Below are positions 25,800 through 35,227 of a stretch of 64,000 nucleotides of DNA, in pieces. A model generated the notes under the pieces. It had not been told where the DNA came from. It ran no database searches and worked only from the letters and a program-made list of their open reading frames with translations. Every line of letters starts with the position of its first letter. The stretch's first letter is position 1. The translations under genes were made by a program, and so were the position numbers. Source of the stretch: Rosettibacter firmus (GTDB lineage Bacteria > Bacteroidota > Ignavibacteria > Ignavibacteriales > Melioribacteraceae); NCBI RefSeq assembly GCF_036860695.1, contig NZ_JAYKGJ010000001.1, positions 124,001 through 188,000 of the forward strand, in the 5' to 3' direction.

Positions 25800-26669
25800 T
25801 CAATTTAGTGATTCAAAATGCCATTTAAATAAATCTTCATAACTTGAAATAAATTCTTCAAGATATTCAAAACTGCCAAATCCAAGAATATCAATGATAT
25901 TTTCATCAAGCTCGTAACCTGTATCCCACGAAAAATTTCCATAACCTAATTTATTGGTCATATAATCAACAAGATGAATTAGTGAAGCAAGTACAGGATT
26001 TTTTTCAGCAAGAGATGGTTTATGATGTTTTACAATAGCTTCAACTATGTAAGGTGGAAAGTTCCATTTTTCAAGTAAATATTCTGCTATATCTCCATGA
26101 TTATATCCAAGTACAATTTTTTCTGCTTCGTAATATGATATGCCTTCGTTCTTAACAAGTTTAACTATTTTTTTAAAATCATAGTTTAAGTATTTATATA
26201 AAATTACCAGACCAAGATCATGTAATAATCCAACCGTAAAAACTTCACCAGATCTTGGATATTTAAGGTCATCAGCAATTCTCTTAGCTGCAGTTGCAAC
26301 CATTAATGAATGAGCCCAGTATTCATTATGATTCCAATCTGGAGATTTTCTAACTTTAAGTGCATCTAAAAGTGAAATAGCAAGTAAGATATTACGTATG
26401 TGTTCAAAGCCTATTATTACAATTGCAAATTCGATTGTAGCCACTCTTCTTGGTAAACCATAAAGTGGTGAATTTGCAACTGCTAATATTTTTGTTGCCA
26501 GTGCCTGGTCTTTTGAAATAACTTTGCACAAATCTGAAGCACTGGTTTTTTCGTCATCGAGTAATTGAGTTACTTCGGCAACAATATGTGGAATAGCTGG
26601 AAGATTACCAATACCCGAAAGTTGTTTCCTGATTTTTTCTTTAATATCTAAAGTCGTCTGATCAAACAT
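25800..26669 (-). CDS. HDOD-domain signalling protein (copy 2)
   Basis: 289 residues, same architecture as the neighbour: GNLPAIPHIVAEVTQLL, SKDQALATKILAVANSPLYG, IEFAIVIIGFEHIRNIL and VGLLHDLGLVILYKYL. The two align over their whole length, including a C-terminal ISxYxD/E-type tail, so they arose by tandem duplication. It overlaps fliA by 8 bases, implying translation coupled to the flagellar sigma factor. Confidence 0.88.
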   Translation of the reverse strand: MFDQTTLDIKEKIRKQLSGIGNLPAIPHIVAEVTQLLDDEKTSASDLCKVISKDQALATKILAVANSPLYGLPRRVATIEFAIVIIGFEHIRNILLAISLLDALKVRKSPDWNHNEYWAHSLMVATAAKRIADDLKYPRSGEVFTVGLLHDLGLVILYKYLNYDFKKIVKLVKNEGISYYEAEKIVLGYNHGDIAEYLLEKWNFPPYIVEAIVKHHKPSLAEKNPVLASLIHLVDYMTNKLGYGNFSWDTGYELDENIIDILGFGSFEYLEEFISSYEDLFKWHFESLN

Positions 26670-27288
26670 TATACAAAGCCAGCTTTTGTTTTAATGTTTT
26701 AATTATTTTAGAATGAAGCTGAGAAACACGAGATACAGTTATATTCAAAACTTTAGCAATTTCCTGATAGTTTAGTTCTTCATAATAGTAAAGACTTAAT
26801 AATGTTCTATCTCGATCATTCAATTCTTTAATTAGTTGAATTAATTTTTCTTTGATTTCATTATTCTCCAGAATTTCATTGGGATTAGCACTTTCATCGG
26901 AAATCATCTCATACATTTGCATACCTTCTTCTTCGATAAAAGTGTTGTTAAGTGAAATTGTTGTTCCTATAGATGAATTACCATCTTCACATGCCATTTC
27001 ATATCTATGTGTATATTTTCTTATTTCATCATAAATTTTACCACGAATTCTCTGAATAGCATATGTTTCGAACTTTGTTCCATAATCAGGATCAAATCTA
27101 TCTATTGCTTCGCTTAGCCCTTCAATCCCGAACTGAAAAAAATCTCTTCTATCAAAAATTTCATTCTGATTAAAATTTGTTTTATGAATTACATAATGCA
27201 CAAGATTAATGTAATTAAGTATGATCTGCTTTTTTAGTTCAGGCGTGGGTTTGGCTTTAAATTTTGCCCAAAGTTCTTGATTATTCAT
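26662..27288 (-). CDS. fliA: Flagellar sigma factor FliA (sigma-28)
   Basis: 208 residues. DRRDFFQFGIEGLSEAIDRF and YAIQRIRGKIYDEIRKY are sigma region 2 (core and -10 recognition), and region 4 has RDRTLLSLYYYEELNYQEIA and VSRVSQLHSKIIKTL (helix-turn-helix). Region 3 is short, as in FliA. It should direct late genes such as flagellin, which are outside this window. No FlgM anti-sigma factor is recognised here. It overlaps the small membrane protein gene by 8 bases. Confidence 0.92.
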   Translation of the reverse strand: MNNQELWAKFKAKPTPELKKQIILNYINLVHYVIHKTNFNQNEIFDRRDFFQFGIEGLSEAIDRFDPDYGTKFETYAIQRIRGKIYDEIRKYTHRYEMACEDGNSSIGTTISLNNTFIEEEGMQMYEMISDESANPNEILENNEIKEKLIQLIKELNDRDRTLLSLYYYEELNYQEIAKVLNITVSRVSQLHSKIIKTLKQKLALYNV

Positions 27289-27517
27289 GCTCGCTTGTTC
27301 CTGTAAAATCGTTTGAGTAATTATTTATTTTATCAATAGTATTTTTGTTAATAGCTTTTATTAAGCCCAGTGTTATAATGCTAAGCATTACTGTGAGAAT
27401 AATGAAAATAGCTAATGAATTGATGATAATTTTTTCTAACTCTGCACCTCTTTGAACAAAATAAATTACCGAGAAAAAGAATACTAAAAGACCAATCTGA
27501 AGAATTATTTTGTTCAT
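27281..27517 (-). CDS. Small two-helix membrane protein, unknown
   Basis: 78 residues, not recognised. Two hydrophobic helices (about 4-20 and 32-54) are joined by a short charged loop and followed by a polar, Asn-rich tail. First gene of the fliA operon; AAAGGA lies 8 bases before the ATG and a sigma-54-like element 16 bases before the predicted transcript. Position suggests a flagellar accessory. Confidence 0.65.
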   Translation of the reverse strand: MNKIILQIGLLVFFFSVIYFVQRGAELEKIIINSLAIFIILTVMLSIITLGLIKAINKNTIDKINNYSNDFTGTSEHE

Positions 27518-27540
27518 CTTAAATCCTTTTTTGTTATTAT

Positions 27541-27559
27541 AATTTCAAACACTATACCA
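27541..27559 (-). promoter_or_regulatory. Sigma-54-like promoter of the fliA operon
   Basis: TGGTAT-AGTGT-TTGAA on the minus strand, GG at 27558/27557 and GA at 27546/27545 with the sigma-54 spacing of 10 bases between. Predicted start about 27533, giving a 16-base leader containing AAAGGA. The canonical -12 GC is GA here. Confidence 0.6.
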
Positions 27560-27605
27560 TCGAAAAGATTTTGAAAACCATTAAAAAGAACCAAAAATGA
27601 TATGA

Positions 27606-28454
27606 TTATAAACGATGTGACAGATAAGATTGGTTATTATTAGCCAAATGTTCGATTTTAAAAAATCTCTGCACAATTTCATCTATCTCAAGTGCAGCTA
27701 CAGAATTTGGATATACCTCTGCAAATAATTCCTGTTCTACTATCGATTTGTATACAGCTCTATCATAATCAATTACTCCTAAGAGAAATATTTCTTTTTT
27801 CAAAAAATGATTTACTGCAGTACTCAAATTTACAAATGCTCTCTCCCCTTCTTCTTTATTGTCTGCTTTGTTTATTACAATAAAATTATTTGCCTGTTCA
27901 AGATTCTCTGTAATAATTTTTATCAAAACATATGCATCCATTACTGCAGTAGGTTCAGGTGATGCAACTATTAAATTAATATCAGAACGACTGAGCTGAT
28001 AGATTATGTTATCATCAGCTCCAGCTGAGCTATCAAGAATTATGTAATCATAATTATGTGAGATATAATCCAGGTTGATGAAGAAATATTCAAGTAAATC
28101 GTTGTTTAACTTCGGAAAATTTGTTGAACCAGAATCGCCAAAAATAAAATTAAGATTTTCAGAATATTTAAATATTAATTCGTCTATAGAAGATTTTTGT
28201 AAAAATAAATTTGAAATCGGGTTATCGGATATTTCATTTATTAATAAATGCAGATTGGAAAAATTAAAATCAAAGTCAACTAAAAGAACTTTCTTATTCA
28301 ACCTCGAAAGTTTATAACCGAAGTTAAGTGCAAAAAATGTTTTACCAGTTCCCCCTTTCCCAGAACAAACGGATATAATTTTTGTCCCGCTTTTTTTTAC
28401 ACTCTTTCTTTCGAGTCGCTTAAGTTCAATTAATCGTGATATTTGCTCATTCAT
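27606..28454 (-). CDS. flhG: Flagellar number regulator FlhG (MinD-like ATPase)
   Basis: 282 residues. IISVCSGKGGTGKTFFALNF is the deviant Walker A of MinD/ParA proteins, VLLVDFDFNFSNL the switch I region, and DYIILDSSAGADDN the Walker B. The N-terminal MNEQISRLIELKRL resembles the DQA.L.R segment that activates FlhF GTPase. FlhG limits flagellar number and position. Its final codons contain the dyad at 27631-27646. Overlaps flhF by one base. Confidence 0.92.
   Translation of the reverse strand: MNEQISRLIELKRLERKSVKKSGTKIISVCSGKGGTGKTFFALNFGYKLSRLNKKVLLVDFDFNFSNLHLLINEISDNPISNLFLQKSSIDELIFKYSENLNFIFGDSGSTNFPKLNNDLLEYFFINLDYISHNYDYIILDSSAGADDNIIYQLSRSDINLIVASPEPTAVMDAYVLIKIITENLEQANNFIVINKADNKEEGERAFVNLSTAVNHFLKKEIFLLGVIDYDRAVYKSIVEQELFAEVYPNSVAALEIDEIVQRFFKIEHLANNNQSYLSHRL
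27631..27646. promoter_or_regulatory. 16-bp dyad, copy 2 (fliA operon)
   Basis: TGGTTATTATTAGCCA matches 14 of 16 positions of TGGCTAATATTAGCCA. It lies inside the last codons of flhG, centred about 105 bp before the predicted fliA-operon start, two helical turns farther than the other copies. Confidence 0.6.
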
Positions 28455-29563
28455 TAATATAGCTTCCCTTTATAAATAAGGTTTGCTAAATATTCTGAAT
28501 TAACAGATATAATATCATCAGGTATTACCTGACCATTAGTTAAAAATGTTATAGGAAGATTAAAGTTATGTGAAAGATTTAATAGGTTACCATAAGTAAC
28601 AGCTTCGTCAATTTTTGAAAATATAACAGAGCTATAGTTAAGCACTTTAAATTTCTGTGCAACATCGTATAATGTTTTATAAGAACTGGTTGAACTTAAA
28701 ACAAGGATTGTTTCGTCAACTTCTGCTTCATCAAGATATTCTTTTATTTTATTCAAATTATCTGCATTCCTTTGACTTCTTCCTACAGTATCTATAAAAA
28801 TCAAATCCTTGTTCTTAAATTTTTTTATAAGTTTTTGCATATCACCAGGCTCATATGCAACAGCCATTTCAATATCACTTATTTCAGAAAAAATTCTTAA
28901 TTGATCTATAGCCCCCAGACGATATGTATCAATTGATATCAGACCAACTTTGAGTTTGTGAATTATTTTTGAAATCACTGCAAGCTTGGCAATACAAGTA
29001 GTTTTTCCTACGCCAGTTGGTCCTACGAGAGCAACTTTAGTAGTTTTATTTTTCTTTACTTTAAATTCTTTTGTATGAATTAAAGAAGACATTCCAGCAA
29101 TTAAATAGCTTTCAAGATTAACTTCGCCAAGTAATCCATCATAATTTTTAAGTTGATTAATTAATGTATTTGCAATGTTCTTTTGAACTTCCCTTTCAAT
29201 AAGTAAATCATATAAATCATCAAGTTCCTTATCAATTTTTAAATTCGTAGAAGTACTTTTTTTAAACTGCGATTTAGTATCTGGTTCAAAATTATTATGA
29301 GAAAAAATTTTCTTCGTTAACTTTTCAATTTCAGATTCTATAAGTGATTTATTCTGATTTAAATCATATTCTTCTTTGATATCTGAAGCAACTTTTACAT
29401 CATTATCAATTCCAGCAGTAATTTCATACATTTTTTTATTATTGAATCTTCTATCGCCTTCAATTACTCTTGTACCAAGAATAATTGCTTCGCCACCGAG
29501 TTCATTTTTCATTTTTTCAGTTGCTTCTTTCAATGTTGGTGCAATAAATTTTTTAATCTGCAT
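28454..29563 (-). CDS. flhF: Flagellar SRP-type GTPase FlhF
   Basis: About 369 residues. The N-terminus MQIKKFIAPTLKEATEKM is typical of FlhF; an acidic linker follows. The NG domain has VALVGPTGVGKTTCIAKLA (G1), LISIDTYRLGAIDQL, LIFIDTVGRSQRN (G3) and SSVIFSKIDEA (TKxD-like, here SKID). It targets early basal-body parts to the pole. Start chosen at 29563 because GAGGTGG lies 4 bases before it; this gives an 11-base overlap with flhA. Confidence 0.93.
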   Translation of the reverse strand: MQIKKFIAPTLKEATEKMKNELGGEAIILGTRVIEGDRRFNNKKMYEITAGIDNDVKVASDIKEEYDLNQNKSLIESEIEKLTKKIFSHNNFEPDTKSQFKKSTSTNLKIDKELDDLYDLLIEREVQKNIANTLINQLKNYDGLLGEVNLESYLIAGMSSLIHTKEFKVKKNKTTKVALVGPTGVGKTTCIAKLAVISKIIHKLKVGLISIDTYRLGAIDQLRIFSEISDIEMAVAYEPGDMQKLIKKFKNKDLIFIDTVGRSQRNADNLNKIKEYLDEAEVDETILVLSSTSSYKTLYDVAQKFKVLNYSSVIFSKIDEAVTYGNLLNLSHNFNLPITFLTNGQVIPDDIISVNSEYLANLIYKGKLY

Positions 29564-31610
29564 TTTCCACCTCGAGCTTACCAATAAATTCTATTTCAAC
29601 ATTTGAAGGTAATTCACTATACGATAACAATGCGTAATCTGGAAAACTTGAATTAATCAGTCTGAAGAAATATGGTCTTATAGCTGCAGAAGTAATAATA
29701 ACTGGCGGATATCCCAGTTTATTGAATGTTCCTAACTGTTCCTGAAGTTTTGTATTTAATTGTCTCAAAACTTCGGGAGATAAACCGAGAGTAACAATGC
29801 TATCTTTTTGAGATTGTAAAGATTTTGTTATCATTCCTTCAAGATTTTCGCCAAGTGCTACTGCGTGGATAATTCCATTCGAATCTTTATAAATATTAGC
29901 AATTGTATCACCAATAGTATGGCGAACGTATTCAGTTAATACATCAATATTCTTAGTTGTTTTAGAATAATCAATTAATGCTTCGAGTATTCTAACAAGA
30001 TCTTTAATTGGAATTCCTTCCCTTAATAGGTTTTGTAAAACCTTTTGAATCATTCCAAGATTAAGTATTTCTGGATTGATATCTTCGACCACAGCAGGAT
30101 AATCTTTTTTAATATTTTCAAGTAATTGTTTAACATCCTGACGAGATAAAATTTTATCAAAATTTTTCTTTAAAGTTTCCTGTAAATGAGTTGCCAGAAC
30201 AGAAATAGCATCAACTACAGTATAACCAAGCATTTCAGCTTTTTCTTTTTCTTCATAAGTAATCCAGTAGCTTTTCAATCCAAATGCAGGATCTGTTGTT
30301 GGAATTCCAGATAATTCTTCTTCGGTTGTTCCTGGATTCATTGCAAGATATCTATCTGGATACATTTCATAATTTGCTGCAACATTCCCTTTGATTTTAA
30401 TTACATATTCATTTGGAGAAAGTTGTAAATTATCTCTCACTCGTACTGGTGGAATAAGAACTCCAAATTCAAGTGCAATTATTTTTCTTGTAGAAGAAAT
30501 TTTCTGAAATAAATTACCACCCTGCTTTTCATCAACTAAACTTATGAGACCATACCCAATTTCAATTTCAATTGGATCAACCTGAAGATATTGCTCAACT
30601 TTTTCTTCGACTGGTTGTTCTGCTGTCTGAACTTCCTGTTCTTGCTCGGTTGAAGATGATGGTTGAATTTTATTTTTTCTATTAATGAAAGAAGATGTGC
30701 CAAGTACTGCACTTAAAATTAGAAAAGGAATAGTTGGCATACCTGGAATCAGAGCAAATAAAAATACAGCTCCAGAAACTGTTCCAAGAACACGAGGATT
30801 GGCAAGTAATTGAGATTTCATTTGTAAATCTAATGCCGTACCCGATGCACTTCGTGTAACAACGAGTCCAGCTGCTGTAGAAATTAATAAAGCTGGAACT
30901 TGAGATACAAGTCCATCACCAATTGTTAAAATTGTATAAGTATGAAGTGCATCCTGAAAACTCATTCCTTTTTGAGCAACGCCAATAATAAAACCACCAA
31001 TAATATTTATACCATTTATTACTAAGCCAGCTATAGCATCACCTTTAACAAATTTACTTGCACCATCCATAGCACCATAAAATTCAGCTTCACGTGCAAT
31101 TAAATCTCTTCTTTTTCTTGCTTCTGCTTCTGTTATCAAACCAGTATTTAAATCAGCATCAATTGCCATTTGTTTACCTGGCATTGCATCAAGAGTAAAT
31201 CGTGCAGCAACTTCTGAAATTCTACCTGAACCTTTTACTATTACAACAAATTGTATTACAACCAGGATTATGAATACTATGAATCCAACTACATAATTAC
31301 CACCAACAACAAATGAACCAAAAGATTCAATAATTTTTCCTGCATAACCATCAATTAAAATCAATCTTGTTGAACTGATATTCAAACCCAATCGATACAA
31401 AGTTAATATCAACAATAAACCAGGGAATACAGAAATATCAAGTGGTGATGAAATATAAAGTGCAACAATTAATACAAGAACAGCAGTCGATATATTTACA
31501 GCTAAAAGAAAATCCAGTATAGCTGGTGGTAATGGAATTAACATTAATCCAAGCATTAATATCAAACCAAAAGCCAAAACTATATCTGTATTCTTACCCA
31601 GGAAGTTCAT
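29553..31610 (-). CDS. flhA: Flagellar export gate protein FlhA
   Basis: 685 residues, the usual length. Eight membrane helices occupy about 1-310; the FHIPEP-type loop includes RFTLDAMPGKQMAIDADLN and EAEARKRRDLIAREAEFYG, with GASKFVKGDAIAG. The cytoplasmic domain (about 340-685) shows GYTVVDAISVLATHLQETL and LGLSPEVLRQL. It forms the nonameric ring of the type III export gate. Confidence 0.96.
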   Translation of the reverse strand: MNFLGKNTDIVLAFGLILMLGLMLIPLPPAILDFLLAVNISTAVLVLIVALYISSPLDISVFPGLLLILTLYRLGLNISSTRLILIDGYAGKIIESFGSFVVGGNYVVGFIVFIILVVIQFVVIVKGSGRISEVAARFTLDAMPGKQMAIDADLNTGLITEAEARKRRDLIAREAEFYGAMDGASKFVKGDAIAGLVINGINIIGGFIIGVAQKGMSFQDALHTYTILTIGDGLVSQVPALLISTAAGLVVTRSASGTALDLQMKSQLLANPRVLGTVSGAVFLFALIPGMPTIPFLILSAVLGTSSFINRKNKIQPSSSTEQEQEVQTAEQPVEEKVEQYLQVDPIEIEIGYGLISLVDEKQGGNLFQKISSTRKIIALEFGVLIPPVRVRDNLQLSPNEYVIKIKGNVAANYEMYPDRYLAMNPGTTEEELSGIPTTDPAFGLKSYWITYEEKEKAEMLGYTVVDAISVLATHLQETLKKNFDKILSRQDVKQLLENIKKDYPAVVEDINPEILNLGMIQKVLQNLLREGIPIKDLVRILEALIDYSKTTKNIDVLTEYVRHTIGDTIANIYKDSNGIIHAVALGENLEGMITKSLQSQKDSIVTLGLSPEVLRQLNTKLQEQLGTFNKLGYPPVIITSAAIRPYFFRLINSSFPDYALLSYSELPSNVEIEFIGKLEVENAD

Positions 31611-31611
31611 A

Positions 31612-32697
31612 TTAAATTATGCTTCTTTGTTTTCTTAATTTCTTCATTTGATAGATGTAAGCCAAAATCTGAGCAACAGCTTTGAATAATTTAGCTGGAA
31701 TTTCATCTCCAATTTCACAGGATTTATATAAAGCTCGTGCTAATTCAACATCTTCATAAAGAGGAACATTATTTTCTGCAGCAATTTTCTTAATTCTCTG
31801 AGCTAATTCATCAAGACCTTTGGCAACTACTTTAGGAGCATTATCTTTTTCCATTTCATACTTAAGAGCAACTGCAACGTGTGTTGGGTTTGTTATTACA
31901 ACATCTGCAGTTGGAATTTCTTTCATCATTCTCCTTCTTGCTGCCAGAACCATCTGTTTTCTAATTCTGGATTTAATTAATGGATCTCCTTCGGTCTGTT
32001 TTAATTCTTCTTTAACTTCTTCTTTAGTCATCATCATATCTTTTTTGAATTTATATTTCTGCCATATAAAATCGACACCAGCTATGATTGTAAAAAACAA
32101 AACTATCTTCCAGGTTAATGAGAAGAACGAATCCAGCATAAAACTTACTGTATCTTCGATGCTCAAATCTACAAGCTTTGTAGTATCTTCAATTAACTTT
32201 GAAATTATAAAATATGTGAAAAGACTAATTACAAATAGTTTAACTAATGATTTTGATAATTCAACAAATGAATAAGCTGAGAAAAATAATCTCTTAATAC
32301 CATTTACTGGATTGAATCTGCTAAATTTTATTTCAAGAGCTTTAGGAGTAAATTTAAAACCTACCTGTGCAATGTTACTTATTAGAGCAACTACAGTTAC
32401 GCCTATTAATACTGGCAAAGACAAAGTAAAAAAGAAAATTACCCACTTAATTGCATAGGTTTGAACAACTGCTTTTGTTAACTCAATATTATTAAGAGAA
32501 TTAAATGACTCTCGAGCAAAGTAATAAAATTTATCGCCTATATAGTTTTTTGTTAAATAAATTAAAATTAATCCCGATCCAAATACAGCCAGTGAATTGA
32601 TTTCCATACTTTTAGCAACCTGACCACGCTCTCTTGCATCTGATAATTTCTTACCAGTCGGTTGCTCAGTTTTTTCCTGTCCTTCGAATTCTGCCAT
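31612..32697 (-). CDS. flhB: Flagellar export switch protein FlhB
   Basis: 361 residues. EKTEQPTGKKLSDARERGQV opens the protein, four membrane helices follow up to about 215, and the cytoplasmic domain carries DVVITNPTHVAVALKY, with the autocleavage site NPTH that flips export from hook to filament substrates. KGLDELAQRIKKIA and the C-terminal helix complete the family pattern. Confidence 0.96.
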   Translation of the reverse strand: MAEFEGQEKTEQPTGKKLSDARERGQVAKSMEINSLAVFGSGLILIYLTKNYIGDKFYYFARESFNSLNNIELTKAVVQTYAIKWVIFFFTLSLPVLIGVTVVALISNIAQVGFKFTPKALEIKFSRFNPVNGIKRLFFSAYSFVELSKSLVKLFVISLFTYFIISKLIEDTTKLVDLSIEDTVSFMLDSFFSLTWKIVLFFTIIAGVDFIWQKYKFKKDMMMTKEEVKEELKQTEGDPLIKSRIRKQMVLAARRRMMKEIPTADVVITNPTHVAVALKYEMEKDNAPKVVAKGLDELAQRIKKIAAENNVPLYEDVELARALYKSCEIGDEIPAKLFKAVAQILAYIYQMKKLRKQRSII

Positions 32698-32698
32698 A

Positions 32699-33475
32699 TT
32701 ATGAACCCATTGCTCTAATCAACTGTAATAAATTTGTTTCGTATCTTTCGAGTAAATTTCTAATTGCATAGATATAAAATGGAATCAGTGTTGTTAACAA
32801 AAGAATTCCAATTCCACTTTTTAATGGTTGAGAAACAAAAATAATTTGTATTTGTGGTATCACTCTGGCAATAATACTTTCTGCAATATGAATTAAGAAA
32901 AACGAAACTATAATTGGCGAAGCAATTTTAATTGCAACAATAAAAACAACAAACGAATATTTAATTAAAAGCAGATATACTGCTGAATTGATTACATATT
33001 TTCCGATTGGAATTACATTAAAAGAAGCAACAACACCACTTATAACATAATGATGTCCATTAATCAATAAGAAAACAAGAATTGTAGTGTAATATAAAAT
33101 TTCGCCAATGATATTATTTTGAATTTCTTCCATTGGATTCATAACTTCTGCCAGCATTAATCCCATATCAAAACCAATGTAAGTTCCTGCATAAGAAACG
33201 CCCCAGAAAATAAAATTTATAACATAACCAATTATAAGTCCCGTAATTAATTCCCTTATGGAATAAACAACCAGACTTACAAGATTCAAATCAACATTAA
33301 TACTGGTTTTATTAATTGTTAAAAAAGTGATATAAGCAATAATGAGAGCAAGAAATATTTTTGCTAAAATAGGTACTGAATTATGTGCAAATATTGGTGC
33401 TGAGAAAATCATTCCTACAATTCTCATAAAAACTAATAACAGAATTATAAAATCAGCTATTAATATATTTGTCAT
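32699..33475 (-). CDS. fliR: Flagellar export gate protein FliR
   Basis: 258 residues, six predicted membrane helices. FMRIVGMIFSAPIFAHNSVP, LGLIIGYVINFIFWGVSYAG-like region at about 78-97 and MNPMEEIQNNIIGEILYY are FliR features. Builds the export gate with FliP and FliQ. Overlaps fliQ by 4 bases. Confidence 0.94.
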   Translation of the reverse strand: MTNILIADFIILLLVFMRIVGMIFSAPIFAHNSVPILAKIFLALIIAYITFLTINKTSINVDLNLVSLVVYSIRELITGLIIGYVINFIFWGVSYAGTYIGFDMGLMLAEVMNPMEEIQNNIIGEILYYTTILVFLLINGHHYVISGVVASFNVIPIGKYVINSAVYLLLIKYSFVVFIVAIKIASPIIVSFFLIHIAESIIARVIPQIQIIFVSQPLKSGIGILLLTTLIPFYIYAIRNLLERYETNLLQLIRAMGS

Positions 33476-33741
33476 TTTATCACTGTTAGAAACATTGTAA
33501 ACATTTTATTTGTAAGTGATGTCAATTTATCAACTATCCAGGGTAATAGAAAAATTATAACAACAACTGTTGCTACTAATTTAGGAACAAAAGTAAGAGT
33601 CATCTCCTGGATTGAAGTTGCAGCCTGAAATATTGAAATAAATATTCCTACAAGTAATGATACACCAAGAATTGGAAGCAATACAATAAAAGCAGTAAAG
33701 AATGCATCTTTAAGAACTTCTATAATTACTTCTTCTGTCAT
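33472..33741 (-). CDS. fliQ: Flagellar export gate protein FliQ
   Basis: 89 residues with two membrane helices: AFFTAFIVLLPILGVSLLVG-type helix near the N-terminus and a second at about 52-72. IFQAATSIQEMTLTFVPKL is the highly conserved FliQ loop. Starts one base into the end of fliP. Confidence 0.95.
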   Translation of the reverse strand: MTEEVIIEVLKDAFFTAFIVLLPILGVSLLVGIFISIFQAATSIQEMTLTFVPKLVATVVVIIFLLPWIVDKLTSLTNKMFTMFLTVIK

Positions 33742-34499
33742 TATGAAAAACTCCTTACAAGTGATCCGATAATTAAATTCCAGCCATCAACCAGAATAAA
33801 AAGCAAAATTTTGAAAGGTAAAGAAATCATCATTGGTGGCATCATCATCATTCCCATTGACATTAAAATACTTGATACAATCATATCAATCATTAAAAAT
33901 GGGACAAACAGAAAAAATCCAATTATAAATCCTGCTCTAAGTTCACTTAAAACAAATGATGGAATTAATATATAAGTTGGTAGTTCACTTCTATTTTTAG
34001 GTCTTGGCATTTGAGATAAACTTACAAACAATTCCAAATCTTCATCTCGAGTATTTCTAAACATAAATTCACGAATAGGTTCGATACCTTTATCATAAGC
34101 TTCTTTAACTGTAATTTTATTATCCATTAAAGGTTGTAATGCAATATCATTTACTTTTGACCAGGTTGGAGCCATTATAAAAAATGTTATGAACAAAGCA
34201 ATTCCAGCCAGAAGTTGAGAAGGTGGCATTTGTTGAGTGCCCATTGCACTTTTTAAGAAATGAAATACAATTATAATTCTTAGATAAGATGTTGTCATTA
34301 TTATAATTGAAGGTGCAAGAGAAAGTATTGTCATTAAAAGAAGAATCTGTAAAGTTACAGATACATCTTCCCCTTTTGTAGCTGTTCCAACATCAAGATT
34401 AATTTTAGGGAATGGAATTGTTTGTCCCTGAGCTAATAAATTTCCAGCAGTGAAAATTAAAAATCCAAGAATAGTTATTAAAAAAAATTTCCTTTTCAT
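33741..34499 (-). CDS. fliP: Flagellar export gate protein FliP
   Basis: 252 residues with a cleavable signal (MKRKFFLITILGFLIF, cut near LLAQ), as FliP has. LLMTILSLAPSIIIMTTSY, RIIIVFHFLKSAMGTQQMPP and SQLLAGIALFITFFIMAPTW are near-invariant motifs, and PFLMIDMIVSSILMSMGMMM follows in the second half. Pentamer core of the export gate. Confidence 0.96.
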   Translation of the reverse strand: MKRKFFLITILGFLIFTAGNLLAQGQTIPFPKINLDVGTATKGEDVSVTLQILLLMTILSLAPSIIIMTTSYLRIIIVFHFLKSAMGTQQMPPSQLLAGIALFITFFIMAPTWSKVNDIALQPLMDNKITVKEAYDKGIEPIREFMFRNTRDEDLELFVSLSQMPRPKNRSELPTYILIPSFVLSELRAGFIIGFFLFVPFLMIDMIVSSILMSMGMMMMPPMMISLPFKILLFILVDGWNLIIGSLVRSFS

Positions 34500-34837
34500 C
34501 TTATTCCTAAATTCTGCTTCAATAATTCCAGAAATGTCTTTTTAATTTCGCCTTGTTCTATATCTGTTTCTAAAGACTGGTTATAATCATATTCTTTAAG
34601 TAGTGTAATATTGTTTTCGCTTATTCCAAGTAATAGAATTTTATCCTGTACTCGTATTACTGACAAATATTTTTTTGGCATTATTAAATGATTATTCAAA
34701 ACCTCGATTTTCAGTAATTTTGATTTTTTACCATTAATCGAAAAAGAATATCTTCGTACCATAATAAGAGCAAATAAGAGAAGACCAAGAATAAGTATTA
34801 ATGGTAATAAAGCTTTTATAATATCAAAGAATGTCAT
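34496..34837 (-). CDS. fliO: Flagellar biosynthesis protein FliO
   Basis: 113 residues: one membrane helix (about 9-29, LLPLILILGLLLFALIMV) and a small beta-rich cytoplasmic domain with VLNNHLIMPKKYLSVIRVQ and LLLGISENNITLL. This matches FliO, which helps FliP assemble. Sequence is poorly conserved in the family; location between fliN and fliP is decisive. Confidence 0.88.
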   Translation of the reverse strand: MTFFDIIKALLPLILILGLLLFALIMVRRYSFSINGKKSKLLKIEVLNNHLIMPKKYLSVIRVQDKILLLGISENNITLLKEYDYNQSLETDIEQGEIKKTFLELLKQNLGIR

Positions 34838-35220
34838 TAATAAATATCCTTTAATCTTTGTGCAGGGTCTACAAGAGCAGTAATTCTTATACCAAAATGT
34901 TTATCGATTACTACCACTTCACCTTCTGCAATCTTTTTATTATTAACAAAAACATCAACAGGTTCACTTGCTAATTTTTCAAGTTCAATAACATAACCTC
35001 TTTCAAGTTCGAGAATATCTTTAATTTGCATTTGAGTTCTACCTAATTCGATATAGACATTTAGAGGCAAATCCTTAAGAAGATTCAATTTTTCTTCGGC
35101 ACCACCTAAAGTACGGGTAGAATCATCAAATTCATCAAATTGTGCTAACGATGCCTGAAAGGAATCTTCCTGATTTTCTAAATTATCTAAAGTAGTATTG
35201 TTAATATTATTTTCACTCAT
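34837..35220 (-). CDS. fliN: Flagellar switch protein FliN
   Basis: 127 residues. The C-terminal SpoA domain (about 45-127) reads LPLNVYIELGRTQMQIKDIL, LERGYVIELEKLASEPVDVF and VVVIDKHFGIRITAL. The N-terminus is acidic and disordered. Lower C-ring component with FliM. Starts on the last base of the fliO region junction (one-base overlap) and follows fliM by 7 bases. Confidence 0.95.
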   Translation of the reverse strand: MSENNINNTTLDNLENQEDSFQASLAQFDEFDDSTRTLGGAEEKLNLLKDLPLNVYIELGRTQMQIKDILELERGYVIELEKLASEPVDVFVNNKKIAEGEVVVIDKHFGIRITALVDPAQRLKDIY

Positions 35221-35227
35221 AACAGCC

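Noticed and set aside
31820-32275. 151-residue plus-strand frame
   Set aside because: Antisense to flhB with no protein-like motif or ribosome binding site; a shadow of an AT-rich coding strand.
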